A DNA stretch of 64,000 bases from Sphingomonas flavalba (GTDB lineage Bacteria; Pseudomonadota; Alphaproteobacteria; Sphingomonadales; Sphingomonadaceae): NCBI RefSeq assembly GCF_004796535.1, contig NZ_SPHY01000005.1, positions 1-64,000 on the forward strand, written 5' to 3'. Shown piece by piece: positions 8,728 to 18,918 of this stretch (position 1 is its first letter; every line of letters starts with the position of its first letter). Position numbers and translations under genes: made by a program. The notes beneath the pieces were generated by a model. That model saw only the letters and a list, made by a program, of their open reading frames with translations, was not told where the DNA came from and did no database searches.

Positions 8728-10401
8728 ATGCGCCGCTGCCTGTCCCTGCTCCTCGCCCTGTTCCTTGTCCTGCCCGCCCCCGCCCTTGCGGCGGATGCGG
8801 TCGTTTCCGCCGCCGATCCGCGCGCGGCGGCGGCCGGGCAGCAGATATTGCGCGAAGGCGGTAACGCCGCCGATGCCGCGATGGCGATGATGCTGGCGCT
8901 GACCGTGGTCGAGCCGCAGTCGAGCGGCATCGGCGGCGGCGGCTTCTTCGTCTATCATGATGCAGCGACCGACCAGGTCGCGACGGTCGACGGGCGGGAA
9001 AAGGCGCCCGCCGCGGCGACGCCGGAACGCTTCCTCAACCCCGACGGGACGCCGATGAGCTTCCGTGACGCGGTGGCGGGCGGCCTGTCGGTCGGCGTGC
9101 CCGGCAATATCCGCCTGATGGAGGCGGTGCATGCCAAATGGGGCAAGCTGCCCTGGGCGAAGCTGTTCGAACCGGCGATCCGGCTGGCGGAGGGCGGCTT
9201 CGCGGTCAACCGGACGCTCAACGGGCGTATCGCCGCCATGGCCGGGCTGTGGAAGAATTTCCCGGAGATCGCCGCGCTCTACATGCCCGGCGGCACCGCG
9301 CCGCCGGTCGGCACCACCCTGCGCAACCCGGCGCTCGGCACGTTGCTGCGCGCCGTCGCCGCCGGCGGTGCCGACGCCTTCTATACCGGTGCCAACGCCC
9401 GGGCGCTGACCGATGCGGTCGCCAACGCCCCGCGCCACCCGTCGGCGCTGACCGCCGACGATCTTGCGGCCTATCGCGCAGTCGAGCGGCCGCCGGTGTG
9501 CACCACCTATCGCCTCTATCGGATATGCGGCATGGGGCCGCCCTCGTCCGGGGCGACGACGGTGTTCCAGATCCTCGGCATGATCGAGCGTTTCGATATG
9601 AAGGCGCTGGGCAAGGACAGCCCGGCCGCCTGGCACCTGATCGGCGAGGCGATGCTGCTCGCCTATGCCGACCGCGATGCCTATCTGGGGGACAGCGACT
9701 TCGTCGCGGTGCCGGTCGCCGGGCTGCTCGACCCGGCTTATGTGAAGACGCGCTCGGCCCTGGTCGCTCCCGACCGCAGTCTTGGCCGCTATGAGGCGGG
9801 GACGCCGCCCGGCGCCCAGCCGCGCACCCCGGCGACGCCCGGCGAGGACGGCGGCACCACCCATTTCGTCGCCGTCGACGCCGCCGGCAATGTCGCGACG
9901 ATGACGTCGACGGTCGAAGGCGCGTTCGGCAGCCAACTGGTCGCGAACGGCATGGTGCTGAACAACGAACTGACCGACTTCAGCTTCGCGCCGGAAAAAG
10001 ACGGCGCGCCGGTCGCCAACCGGGTGGAGGCAGGCAAGCGGCCGCTGTCGTCGATGGCGCCGACGATCGTCTATGATCCCGCCGGCAAGCCGGTGTTCGC
10101 GATCGGCGCGGCCGGCGGCAAGACGATCATCATGCAGGTGCTGAAGGGGCTGGTCGCGCGGATTGACTGGGGCCTTGACGCGCAGCAGGCGGTGGCGTTG
10201 CCCAACCTCTATTTCAGCGGCACCGCGCTGGTGGTGGAGGCGGGTTCGCCGGTCGAGGCGATGACCCCGGCCCTGAAGGCGCTCGGCCATGCCGTCATCG
10301 TCCGCCCCGCCTGGGGCAAGGCGAACGCCGCCGGCTTGACGGCGGCGGGCTGGGCCGGCGGCGCCGATCCGCGCAGCGAGGGCGTCGCGCTGAATCCATA
10401 G
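8728..10401 (+). CDS. ggt: Gamma-glutamyltransferase, periplasmic
   Basis: A 557-residue Ntn-hydrolase precursor that transfers or hydrolyses gamma-glutamyl groups of glutathione and related peptides. The ATG at 8728 begins a clear signal peptide ([21 protein letters not shown], cleavage after ALA), so I prefer it to the GTG at 8674 that overlaps the pyrD stop. The autocatalytic cleavage site is the GGTTHF motif, whose first Thr (about residue 377) would become the nucleophile of the small subunit. The downstream [10 protein letters not shown] and [12 protein letters not shown] segments match the family. Expected in the periplasm. Confidence 0.93.
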   Translation: MRRCLSLLLALFLVLPAPALAADAVVSAADPRAAAAGQQILREGGNAADAAMAMMLALTVVEPQSSGIGGGGFFVYHDAATDQVATVDGREKAPAAATPERFLNPDGTPMSFRDAVAGGLSVGVPGNIRLMEAVHAKWGKLPWAKLFEPAIRLAEGGFAVNRTLNGRIAAMAGLWKNFPEIAALYMPGGTAPPVGTTLRNPALGTLLRAVAAGGADAFYTGANARALTDAVANAPRHPSALTADDLAAYRAVERPPVCTTYRLYRICGMGPPSSGATTVFQILGMIERFDMKALGKDSPAAWHLIGEAMLLAYADRDAYLGDSDFVAVPVAGLLDPAYVKTRSALVAPDRSLGRYEAGTPPGAQPRTPATPGEDGGTTHFVAVDAAGNVATMTSTVEGAFGSQLVANGMVLNNELTDFSFAPEKDGAPVANRVEAGKRPLSSMAPTIVYDPAGKPVFAIGAAGGKTIIMQVLKGLVARIDWGLDAQQAVALPNLYFSGTALVVEAGSPVEAMTPALKALGHAVIVRPAWGKANAAGLTAAGWAGGADPRSEGVALNP

Positions 10402-10466
10402 GCGGAATCCCGCTGCAACGGCGGCCGACGGGTTGCGGTGCCCCGGCCGCGATCCTATGGCGCGGC

Positions 10467-12056
10467 ATGGACACGATCAAGATAACCCGCGCGCTGCTCT
10501 CCGTCTCTGACAAGGGCGGCCTCATTCCCCTTGGCCAGGCGCTGGCGCGCCACGGCGTGGAGCTGGTTTCGACCGGCGGCACCGCGACCGCGCTGCGCGA
10601 TGCCGGCCTTGCGGTGCGCGACATTTCCGATCTGACCGGCTTTCCCGAGATGATGGACGGCCGGGTCAAGACGCTGCACCCGAAGGTGCATGGCGGCCTG
10701 CTCGCGGTGCGCGACGATGCCGAGCACATCGCGGCGATGGCCGCGCACGGCATCGGCGCGATCGACCTGGTCGTCGTCAACCTCTATCCGTTCGCGCAGA
10801 CGGTGGCGCGCGGCGCCGGGCGCGACGAGATCATCGAGAATATCGACATCGGCGGCCCGTCGATGGTGCGATCCGCCGCGAAGAACCACGCCTTCGTCGG
10901 CATCGTCACTGACCCGGCCGACTATGCCGAGCTGATCGGCGAGCTGGACGCCCATGGTGGTGCGACGACGCTTGCCTTCCGCAAGCGGCTGGCGGCCAAG
11001 GCGTTCGCCGCCACCGCCGCCTATGACGCGATGATCTCGCAGTGGTTCGCCTTCGCCGACCAGCAGCAGACCTTCCCCGACATGTTGGCGCTGACCGCGA
11101 CGCGGGCGGACGAACTGCGCTATGGTGAGAACCCGCACCAGCAGGCGGCGCTGTATGTGCCGGTCGGCCCGCACGCCAACGGCATCGCCCAGGCCGAACA
11201 ATTGCAGGGCAAGGCGCTCAGTTACAATAATTACAACGATGCCGATGCGGCGCTGGAACTGGTCAGCGAATTTCGCGACGGCCCGCCGACGGTGGTCATC
11301 GTCAAGCATGCCAATCCGTGCGGGGTGGCCAGCGCCGACAGTTTGCTCGACGCCTATCGCGCCGCGCTGGCCTGCGACAGCGTGTCGGCGTTCGGCGGCA
11401 TCGTCGCGGTCAACCGGCCGCTCGACGGGGCGACGGCGCGGGCGATGGTCGAAATCTTCACCGAAGTCGTCGCCGCGCCCGACGCGGATGCGGAGGCGCG
11501 CGCCGTGTTCGCCGCCAAGAAGAATCTGCGCCTGCTGCTGACCGGGCCGCTGGCTGACCCGGCGCGGCCGGGGCTGAAAATCAAAACAATCGCCGGTGGC
11601 TATCTGGTCCAGTCGCGCGACAATGGCCGCGTCACCGAGGCGGAGCTGACCGTCGCGACGAAGCGCGCGCCGACCGCGACGGAGCTAGCCGACTGCCTGT
11701 TCGCCTGGACGGTGGCGAAGCACGTCAAGTCGAACGCCATCGTCTACGCGAAGGCCGGCTCCACCGCCGGCATCGGCGCCGGCCAGATGAACCGGCTCGA
11801 ATCGGCGCGGATCGCGGCGTGGAAGGCGAAGGACGCAGCCGATAAGGCGGGCTGGGACCAGCCGCGCACGATCGGTTCCGCGGTGGCATCGGATGCGTTC
11901 TTCCCGTTCGCCGACGGCCTGCTCGTCGCGGTCGAGGCGGGCGCGACGGCGGTGATCCAGCCCGGCGGATCGATCCGCGATGCGGAGGTGATCGCCGCCG
12001 CCGACGAGGCCGGTCTGGCGATGGTGTTTACCGGGATGCGCCACTTCCGGCACTGA
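10467..12056 (+). CDS. purH: Bifunctional AICAR formyltransferase / IMP cyclohydrolase
   Basis: A 529-residue enzyme for the last two steps of IMP synthesis. The N-terminal IMP cyclohydrolase domain (about 1-200) begins [12 protein letters not shown] and includes [13 protein letters not shown] and NLYPF. The C-terminal transformylase domain carries [13 protein letters not shown] with the catalytic Lys-His pair, and ends [30 protein letters not shown], as in other PurH proteins. Length is normal. Its last 29 bases overlap the 3' end of the convergent flippase gene. The 65-base gap after ggt shows no terminator. Confidence 0.97.
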   Translation: MDTIKITRALLSVSDKGGLIPLGQALARHGVELVSTGGTATALRDAGLAVRDISDLTGFPEMMDGRVKTLHPKVHGGLLAVRDDAEHIAAMAAHGIGAIDLVVVNLYPFAQTVARGAGRDEIIENIDIGGPSMVRSAAKNHAFVGIVTDPADYAELIGELDAHGGATTLAFRKRLAAKAFAATAAYDAMISQWFAFADQQQTFPDMLALTATRADELRYGENPHQQAALYVPVGPHANGIAQAEQLQGKALSYNNYNDADAALELVSEFRDGPPTVVIVKHANPCGVASADSLLDAYRAALACDSVSAFGGIVAVNRPLDGATARAMVEIFTEVVAAPDADAEARAVFAAKKNLRLLLTGPLADPARPGLKIKTIAGGYLVQSRDNGRVTEAELTVATKRAPTATELADCLFAWTVAKHVKSNAIVYAKAGSTAGIGAGQMNRLESARIAAWKAKDAADKAGWDQPRTIGSAVASDAFFPFADGLLVAVEAGATAVIQPGGSIRDAEVIAAADEAGLAMVFTGMRHFRH

Positions 12057-13563
12057 CCGGCGCGCCGCCGCCGGCGGCCGGTGCGCGGCGGAACAGCACC
12101 CGGTCCTCGTGGCTGAAGCCCTTGTACCAGATGACGGCGCCATAGGTGATGAGGATCAGCGGCAGGCCGACGATCAGCTCAAGCCATTCGAGCGATTTCG
12201 GCAGCGCGGTCACGCCATAGCCGACGGCGACCGCCGCCGCCGTTGCCCAGACCAGCGCCCAGCGCCATGGCGATACCGGCGCGTCGAGCAGTCGCGACAG
12301 TAGCCGCGCCTTGGCGACGGAGGCGAAACCGAGGGCGACCGGCAGCGCCGCCGCCGGGCCTATAGCCTGCACCGCCATCGGCAGCCCCAGCGCGCGCGCG
12401 CCGAGGATGAAGGCGAAGCTGAGCAGGATCTGGATGGTGATCGTCGCCAGCGACAGCATCAGGTTGCGGTGGCGGGCGATGTAGATCAGCGCCGATTCGG
12501 ACACGACCGCCGTCGCCGCCACCACTTCCGCGGCGAGCAGGAAGGCGAGCGCGCCGGTGCCGCTGACGAATTCCTTGCCGGCCAGGCCCATCACCGCTTC
12601 GCCGGGGATCGCCAGCGCCAGCGCGATGCCGGCCTGTGCGGCGATGATCCAGAATCCGACCTGCCGCACCTGCCGGGCGACCGCCGCCTTGTTCCCCGCC
12701 TCCAGATTCTGGGTGATGACCGGGCCGAGGATCGGGTCGAAGCTGGTCTTCAGCTTCTGCGGCAGGGTGACGATCTGCTGCGCGACCCAATAGATGCCGA
12801 CCACCGCCGGGCTGAAGAACAGGCCGAGGATGAACCGGTCGACATTGCGCGTGCCCCATTCGATCGCGTCGGCGGCAGCGAGCGGGATGTTGCGGCGGGT
12901 CAGCCGGAACAGCTCCGCCGGGGCGGGCCGCCAGCCGCGCGGCAGGCCGTATTCGCGGATGAACGGGATCATCGACGCCAGCAGCGCCGCGATCATCGAC
13001 AGCACATAGGCGATGATCAGCCCGTCGCGCTGCGAATAGAAATACAGCGCGGCGGCGGCGATGCTGATCGTCCATGGCTCCACCACCGCCCGCGCCCGGA
13101 CCGTTGCCGCGACGTTCAGTCGGTAGGCAAGCGCCGCCAGCGACACGTCGGACCAGGCAAAGGCGAAGATGGTCAGCGGCAGCAATTGCTCCAGCCCGTT
13201 GATGCCGCTGTTCGGGAACATGATCTCCGGCACGGCGGCCAGGATCGCGGCGCCGACGGCGGAGGCGATGCCGGCGACAAGCAGGGCGTTCCAGACGATA
13301 TGGACATGCGGCTGGCGGTTTTCGGACAGCTGCTGCGCCAGCCCGCGCTTCAGCCCGAGTGTCGCGATCTGGGCGGCGAACTCGATGACCAGGATGGCAA
13401 GGGCGAAGCGGCCGAGCGCGTCCGGCCCGTACAGGCGCCCGGCAATGAACAGGAATGGAATCCGCGCGATCAGGCGCAACACGAACCCGAAGAAGTTGGT
13501 CCGCCCACCCTTGGCCAAGGCGGCAATGTCGCCCCCGTCGGCGGATGTGGCCTCTGCCCCCAT
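12028..13563 (-). CDS. Oligosaccharide flippase family membrane protein (Wzx-like)
   Basis: A 511-residue integral membrane protein with about 12-14 predicted hydrophobic helices. It resembles polysaccharide biosynthesis (MOP superfamily) flippases: an N-terminal [21 protein letters not shown] segment, charged short loops, and a central [19 protein letters not shown] segment. Such proteins move lipid-linked sugars across the inner membrane. No glycosyltransferases lie beside it, so its substrate is unknown. A short Ala/Gly-rich hydrophilic tail (about residues 485-511) is the part overlapping purH. It is 59 bases downstream of polA in the opposite flank and on the same strand as polA's reading direction. 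Confidence 0.85.
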   Translation of the reverse strand: MGAEATSADGGDIAALAKGGRTNFFGFVLRLIARIPFLFIAGRLYGPDALGRFALAILVIEFAAQIATLGLKRGLAQQLSENRQPHVHIVWNALLVAGIASAVGAAILAAVPEIMFPNSGINGLEQLLPLTIFAFAWSDVSLAALAYRLNVAATVRARAVVEPWTISIAAAALYFYSQRDGLIIAYVLSMIAALLASMIPFIREYGLPRGWRPAPAELFRLTRRNIPLAAADAIEWGTRNVDRFILGLFFSPAVVGIYWVAQQIVTLPQKLKTSFDPILGPVITQNLEAGNKAAVARQVRQVGFWIIAAQAGIALALAIPGEAVMGLAGKEFVSGTGALAFLLAAEVVAATAVVSESALIYIARHRNLMLSLATITIQILLSFAFILGARALGLPMAVQAIGPAAALPVALGFASVAKARLLSRLLDAPVSPWRWALVWATAAAVAVGYGVTALPKSLEWLELIVGLPLILITYGAVIWYKGFSHEDRVLFRRAPAAGGGAPVSAGSGASR

Positions 13564-13622
13564 TCGCTCCTCTTAGCGGCGGCGGTCCCAAAGCTCCATA
13601 TCCGGTTCGGCGAGTCGCTGGG

Positions 13623-16400
13623 TCAGTGTGCCGCGCCCCAGCTGGGGCCGGTGCCGATCTCTACGCCCAGCGGCACGCTGAGCTTCACCGCCGGTTCGGC
13701 GGCGCCGGCCATTACCGCGCGGATCACCTCGCTTGCCGCCGCGACGTCGCTCTCGGGCAGCTCGAACACCAGTTCGTCGTGAACCTGGAGCAGCATGCTG
13801 ACCTGCCTTAGCCCGGCGTCGGCCAGCGCCGGCTCCATCCGCGCCATCGCCCGCTTGATGATGTCGGCGCTGGTCCCCTGGATCGGTGCGTTGATCGCGG
13901 CGCGCTCGGCGCCTTGCCGCTCGTGCTGGACGCGGGCGTTGATCCGCGGAAAATGGGTTTTGCGGCCGAACAGGGTGGTGGTGTAGCCGACCTCGCGCGC
14001 GTGGGTCAGGGTTTCGGCGATATAGCGGTTGATGCCGGGGAAACGCTCGAAATAGCGGTCGATCATCGCCTGCGCTTCGTCCGGCGTTACCTCCAGCCGT
14101 CCGGCGAGGCCCCAGCGGGAAATGCCGTAGAGGATGGCGAAGTTGATCGTCTTGGCGCGGGCGCGGGTGTCGCGGTTGACCTCTCCGAACAGTTCGAGCG
14201 CGGTCAGGTTGTGAATGTCCTCGCCGCGCGCGAACGCTTCCTTCAACGCCGGTACGTCGGCCATATGGGCGGCCAGGCGCAGTTCGATCTGGCTGTAGTC
14301 GGCGGAGAGGATGACATTGCCCGGCTCGGCGATGAACGCGTCGCGGATCTGGCGGCCGACTTCGGTGCGCACCGGTATGTTCTGCAGATTGGGGTCGTTG
14401 GACGACAGCCGGCCGGTCTGTGCCCCGGTCAGACCGTAGCTGGTGTGGACGCGCCCGGTGTCCGGGTTGATCTGCTGCTGCAGCGCGTCGGTATAGGTCG
14501 ATTTCAGCTTGGCGAGCTGGCGCCAGTCGAGCACCTTGCGGGCAATCTCCACGCCGTCGGCCGCCAGCCGTTCCAGTTCGTTGACGTCTGTCGAATAGAC
14601 GCCGCTCTTGCCCTTGCGGCCGCCTTTCAGCCCCATCTGCTCGAACAATATGTCGCCCAGCTGCTTGGGGCTGCCGATGGTGAAGGGGGTACCGGCGAGC
14701 GCGTGGATTTCCGCCTCCAGCCCGGCGATCTGCTGGGCGAAATCGGCGGACAGGCGAGCAAGCTGCGCGCGGTCGACCTTGATGCCGCGCCGCTCCATGC
14801 GCGCCAGCACCGGCACCAGCGGCCGGTCGACCCGTTCATAGACCCGCGTCGCCTGCTCGGCCGACAGGCGCGGGCGGAACCGGCGGTGGAACCGCCAAGT
14901 GACGTCGGCATCCTCGGCGGCATAATGGGTCGCGCGCTTCAGATCGACCTGATGGAAGCCGAGCTGGTTGCGGCCGCTGCCGACGACATCCTTGTAGGCG
15001 ATGCAGCTGTGCGACAGATGCAGCGCCGCCAGCTCGTCCATGCCGTGCCCGTGCAGCCCGGCGTCGAGCGCGAAGCTCATCAATATGGTGTCGTCGAACG
15101 ACGCCAGCTCCGCCCCGGCGCGCGCAAGGACGATGACGTCGTATTTGATGTTGTGGCCGATCTTCAGCACTGCCGGGTCGGCAAGCAGCGGCCTCAGCCG
15201 GGCGATCGCGACGGCGCGCTCGATCTGCACCGGCGCGTCGGACAGCAGGTCGCCGCCGACATGGCCGATCGGGATATAGCAGGCCCTGTTCGGGGCCAGC
15301 GCCAGGCTGACGCCGACCAGATTGGCGCGCATCGGGTCGAGCGAATCGGTTTCGGTGTCGACCGCGACGATGCCCTGCGCCGTCGCCTCCGCCACCCAGC
15401 GGTCGAGCGCGTCGAGGGTGGTGACGGTTTCATAGCCATCGTGGTTGCACGGTTCTTCCGGGCCAATGGCTGGCGTCGGGGCCGCGCTGGCGTCGGCGCC
15501 GCTCCCCGTCGCCGTGCCCGCCGGCATCTCGGCGACCGCGCCGAGCTTGGCGATCAGCGAGCGGAAGCCGTGATGTTCCAGAAACGCGCGCAGCGGCGGT
15601 TCCGGTATGTCGCCCAGCGCCAGCGCGTCGAGCGGGTCGGGCAGTGGAACGTCGTCCTTCAGCGTGACGAGCAGGCGCGACAGCCGCGCCATGTCGGCAT
15701 GTTCGATCAGGTTGTCGCGCAGCTTGCCGGGCTTCATCGCCGGGGCGGCGGCCAGCACCGCCTCGACATCGCCATGCTCCAGGATCAGCTTCGCCGCCGT
15801 CTTCGGGCCGACGCCGGGGACGCCGGGGATATTGTCGACCGAATCGCCCATCAGGCCGAGCACGTCGCCCAGCCGTTCCGGCCCGACACCGAATTTCTCG
15901 ACAACATAATCGGGGCCGATCCGGCGGTTGTTCATCGTGTCGAGCATGTCGAGGCCCGGCTCGATCAGTTGCATCAGGTCCTTGTCGGACGAAACGATGG
16001 TGACACTCCATCCCGCGCCCAGCGCCACCTTCGCATAGCTGGCGATGATGTCGTCGGCCTCAAATCCTTCTTCCTCGATGCAGGGCAACGAAAAGGCGCG
16101 GGTCGCGTCGCGGATCATCGGGAATTGCGGGACCAGGTCCTCCGGCGGCGGCGGCCGGTGCGCCTTGTACTGGTCGAACAGGTCGTTGCGGAAACTCTTC
16201 GCCGAATGGTCGAGGATAACGGCCATATGGGTCGGCCCATCCGCCTTGCGCAGCCCGTCGGCCAGCTTCCATAGCATCGTCGTATAGCCGTAGACCGCGC
16301 CGACAGGCTGGCCGTGGATGTTGGTCAGCGGCGGCAGCCGGTGATAGGCGCGGAAGATGTAGCTCGACCCGTCGACGAGATAGAGGTGGTTGGATGCCAT
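13623..16400 (-). CDS. polA: DNA polymerase I
   Basis: A 925-residue polymerase for Okazaki-fragment maturation and repair. The N-terminal 5'-3' exonuclease (about 1-290) shows LYLVDGSSYIFRAYH, the GFEADDIIASY block and GDSVDNIPGVPGVGPKTA. The 3'-5' exonuclease domain (about 320-510) keeps the acidic residues in VAVDTETDSLDP, so proofreading is probably active. The Klenow polymerase domain (about 520-925) includes SADYSQIELRLAAH, the O-helix RAKTINFAILYGIS and LQVHDELVFE. Length is standard. The start is taken at MASNHLYLVDGSS. Confidence 0.98.
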   Translation of the reverse strand: MASNHLYLVDGSSYIFRAYHRLPPLTNIHGQPVGAVYGYTTMLWKLADGLRKADGPTHMAVILDHSAKSFRNDLFDQYKAHRPPPPEDLVPQFPMIRDATRAFSLPCIEEEGFEADDIIASYAKVALGAGWSVTIVSSDKDLMQLIEPGLDMLDTMNNRRIGPDYVVEKFGVGPERLGDVLGLMGDSVDNIPGVPGVGPKTAAKLILEHGDVEAVLAAAPAMKPGKLRDNLIEHADMARLSRLLVTLKDDVPLPDPLDALALGDIPEPPLRAFLEHHGFRSLIAKLGAVAEMPAGTATGSGADASAAPTPAIGPEEPCNHDGYETVTTLDALDRWVAEATAQGIVAVDTETDSLDPMRANLVGVSLALAPNRACYIPIGHVGGDLLSDAPVQIERAVAIARLRPLLADPAVLKIGHNIKYDVIVLARAGAELASFDDTILMSFALDAGLHGHGMDELAALHLSHSCIAYKDVVGSGRNQLGFHQVDLKRATHYAAEDADVTWRFHRRFRPRLSAEQATRVYERVDRPLVPVLARMERRGIKVDRAQLARLSADFAQQIAGLEAEIHALAGTPFTIGSPKQLGDILFEQMGLKGGRKGKSGVYSTDVNELERLAADGVEIARKVLDWRQLAKLKSTYTDALQQQINPDTGRVHTSYGLTGAQTGRLSSNDPNLQNIPVRTEVGRQIRDAFIAEPGNVILSADYSQIELRLAAHMADVPALKEAFARGEDIHNLTALELFGEVNRDTRARAKTINFAILYGISRWGLAGRLEVTPDEAQAMIDRYFERFPGINRYIAETLTHAREVGYTTTLFGRKTHFPRINARVQHERQGAERAAINAPIQGTSADIIKRAMARMEPALADAGLRQVSMLLQVHDELVFELPESDVAAASEVIRAVMAGAAEPAVKLSVPLGVEIGTGPSWGAAH

Positions 16401-16480
16401 GGCAGCGGGGATAGCGGATGCCGCCGCCCGGTGCCACCGGGCAAGCGCGGGTTAAGGCGGGTGCTGGCAGGGCTGGCGCG

Positions 16481-17302
16481 ATGAGCGGATTCTGCATCCA
16501 CCGCCGCCGGCTGCTCGCCGGCCTTGCCGTGGGACCGCTGCTGGCAACCGCGCCGGCGCGGGCCGGCTTTGCGTCCGCGCGGCTGACCGTCACCGTGCAG
16601 GGCGCCGGGCCGGACGTGGTGCTGGTCCATGGGCTCAATTCGTCGCGCGCGGTGTGGAACGCCCTGGTCGCGGCGGTGCCCGGCATCCGCTGGCATCTGG
16701 TTCAGATCGCCGGCTTTGGCGGGTTGGCGGCCGGGGCCAATGCCGGTGGCGCGGTGCTCGGCCCGGTAACGGCGGAAATCGCCCGTTATTGCACGGAAAA
16801 TGGGCTGCGCCGCCCGGCGGTGATCGGCCATTCGATGGGCGGGATCATCGCGCTAATGCTAGGCCTGCGCTTTCCCACGGTGCCGGGGCGGCTGATGGTC
16901 GTCGACATTCTGCCGGCGCCGGCGCGCGGTTTCGGGCTGGACCCGTCGATGCGCGACCTGTTCGACGGGCTGCAGGCGGCATTGGGCGGCCAGCGGGCGA
17001 TGGCCGCGTTGATGGGGCTGTTCGGTGGCGATGGCGCCAGCGACAGCCGCGTGTCGGCGACGGCGCTGCGCGAACTGGCGGAGACGGACCTTGGCCCGGC
17101 GCTGGCCCGGCTCGCCGCGCCGCTTACCGTCGTCTATGCGGAACCGCCCCCCGACATGGCCGACCCGCGCCGGATCGCCGCCCGCTACCGTGCCGCTTAT
17201 CCCCGGGCGCGGCTGGAGGGGGTGGCCGACAGCGGCCATATGGTTATGCTCGACAAACCAGATAGGTTTTCGAGTCTCGTCAAAACGTTCCTATCTGGCT
17301 GA
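16481..17302 (+). CDS. Alpha/beta hydrolase, probably Tat-exported
   Basis: A 273-residue alpha/beta-fold hydrolase. The ATG at 16481 gives MSGFCIHRRRLLAGLAVGPLLATAPARAG, a twin-arginine-like signal with RRRLLAG and an AxA cleavage site. The oxyanion region is VLVHGLNSS, the nucleophile elbow is GHSMGG with Ser118, and a C-terminal GVADSGHMVML segment supplies the catalytic His. Substrate is unknown. The gene is divergent from polA, about 80 bases away, and converges on nadB. Esterase, lipase or epoxide-hydrolase-like activities are all possible. Confidence 0.85.
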   Translation: MSGFCIHRRRLLAGLAVGPLLATAPARAGFASARLTVTVQGAGPDVVLVHGLNSSRAVWNALVAAVPGIRWHLVQIAGFGGLAAGANAGGAVLGPVTAEIARYCTENGLRRPAVIGHSMGGIIALMLGLRFPTVPGRLMVVDILPAPARGFGLDPSMRDLFDGLQAALGGQRAMAALMGLFGGDGASDSRVSATALRELAETDLGPALARLAAPLTVVYAEPPPDMADPRRIAARYRAAYPRARLEGVADSGHMVMLDKPDRFSSLVKTFLSG

Positions 17303-17308
17303 TGGTCG

Positions 17309-18895
17309 TTACGGCACCAATATCGTGTCGACCGCGTCCCACAGCGTGTCGGGATAGTCGAGGATATAGTGCAGCCCCCGGCTTTCCTTGCGGCTCAGCG
17401 CCGAGCGGACGATCAGGTCGGCGGTCTGCAGCAGGTTGCGCAGCTCGATCAAATCCGGCGTCACCCGGAAATGCCCGTAATAATCGTCGATCTCTTCCGA
17501 CAGCAGCTTGATCCGGTGCGCCGCGCGCTCCAGCCGCTTGGTGGTGCGGACGATGCCGACATAATTCCACATGAACCGGCGGATTTCCGTCCAGTTCTGC
17601 TTGATGACGACTTCTTCGTCGGAATCCGTGACGCGGCTTTCGTCCCACGGCCGGATCGGCGGCGGTTCGGGCAGCGCATCCCAGTTCCTGCCGATGTCGC
17701 GCGCCGCCGCCTCGCCGAACACCAGGCATTCGAGCAGTGAATTGGACGCCAGCCGGTTGGCGCCGTGCAGGCCGGACTGGCTGACCTCGCCGGCGGCATA
17801 AAGGCCGGGCAGGTCGGTGCGCCCGTCAAGATCGATGACGACGCCGCCGCAGGTGTAATGCTGGGCGGGCACGACCGGGATCGGCTGCCTGGTCATGTCG
17901 ATGCCCAGGCCGAGCAGCTTGTCGTAGATGTTTGGGAAATGCTCGCGCACGAATTCGGGCGGGCGGTGGCTGATGTCCAGGTCAACATGGTCAAGGCCGA
18001 GGCGCTTGATCTCATGGTCGATCGCGCGGGCGACGATGTCGCGCGGCGCCAGTTCGGCGCGCGGGTCGAAATCCGGCATGAAGCGGTGGCGGGTACCGGG
18101 CAGCAGCAGATGGCCGCCTTCGCCGCGCACCGCCTCGGTGATCAGGAAGTTCTTGACCTCGACATTATACAGGCAGGTCGGGTGGAACTGCATGAATTCC
18201 ATGTTCGACACCCGCGCCCCGGCGCGCCATGCCATGGCGATGCCGTCGCCGGTCGCGCCGCGCGGCGCGGTGGAAAACAGATAGGCGCGGCCGGCCCCGC
18301 CGGTGGCGAGCACGGTGGCGCGGCCGGTGAACAATTCGACATGGCCGGTGGCGCGGTTGACCGCATAGACGCCCCATACCCGCCCGGCGCCGGAATAGCG
18401 CATCTCGTGGCGCCCGGTCGCCAGGTCGATGGCGACGCGGTCGGGGATCAGCGTGATGTTCGGGTGCTTCGCCGCGGCGCTTTCCAGCGCGCGCTGGACG
18501 GCGGCGCCGGTCGCGTCGTCGACATGGACGATGCGGCGGTGGCTGTGCCCGCCCTCCCGCGTCAGGTGGAATTCGCCCGATTCGACGTTGAACGGCACGC
18601 CCAGTTCAGCAAGCCGCGCGATGGCGTGCGGCGCGTTCTCGACGACGAACTCGACGGCCTTGCGGTCGTTCAGCCCGGCGCCGGCGATCATCGTGTCCTC
18701 GATATGGCTGTCGAAGGTGTCGCCGGCCTCCAGTACTGCGGCGATGCCCCCTTGCGCCCAGGCGGTCGACCCTTCGGACAGCCCGCCCTTGGCGAGGACG
18801 GCGACGCGAAACCGCTCGGCCAGGCTGATCGCGGTGGTCAGCCCGGCCGCGCCGGAACCGATGACGACGACATCGAAATTGTGCATATCGGCCAA
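17309..18895 (-). CDS. nadB: L-aspartate oxidase
   Basis: A 528-residue FAD flavoprotein that oxidises L-aspartate to iminoaspartate, the first step of de novo NAD synthesis. The N-terminal dinucleotide fold is VVVIGSGAAGLTTAISLAE. The family blocks STAWAQGGIAAVL, REGGHSHRRIVH, MEFMQFHPT and the NRLASNSLLECLVFG segment separate NadB from succinate dehydrogenase flavoproteins. The C-terminal helical domain ends normally. nadA and nadC are not in the window. It lies convergent with the hydrolase gene and 23 bases downstream of the ABC ATPase stop in reverse order on the minus strand. Confidence 0.95.
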   Translation of the reverse strand: MADMHNFDVVVIGSGAAGLTTAISLAERFRVAVLAKGGLSEGSTAWAQGGIAAVLEAGDTFDSHIEDTMIAGAGLNDRKAVEFVVENAPHAIARLAELGVPFNVESGEFHLTREGGHSHRRIVHVDDATGAAVQRALESAAAKHPNITLIPDRVAIDLATGRHEMRYSGAGRVWGVYAVNRATGHVELFTGRATVLATGGAGRAYLFSTAPRGATGDGIAMAWRAGARVSNMEFMQFHPTCLYNVEVKNFLITEAVRGEGGHLLLPGTRHRFMPDFDPRAELAPRDIVARAIDHEIKRLGLDHVDLDISHRPPEFVREHFPNIYDKLLGLGIDMTRQPIPVVPAQHYTCGGVVIDLDGRTDLPGLYAAGEVSQSGLHGANRLASNSLLECLVFGEAAARDIGRNWDALPEPPPIRPWDESRVTDSDEEVVIKQNWTEIRRFMWNYVGIVRTTKRLERAAHRIKLLSEEIDDYYGHFRVTPDLIELRNLLQTADLIVRSALSRKESRGLHYILDYPDTLWDAVDTILVP

Positions 18896-18918
18896 CGCCC
18901 CACTCCTTGCATCGGGTC

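Noticed and set aside
13914-16274. A 786-residue open frame on the plus strand
   Set aside because: Antisense to polA, low-complexity composition and no recognisable motif. It is a shadow.
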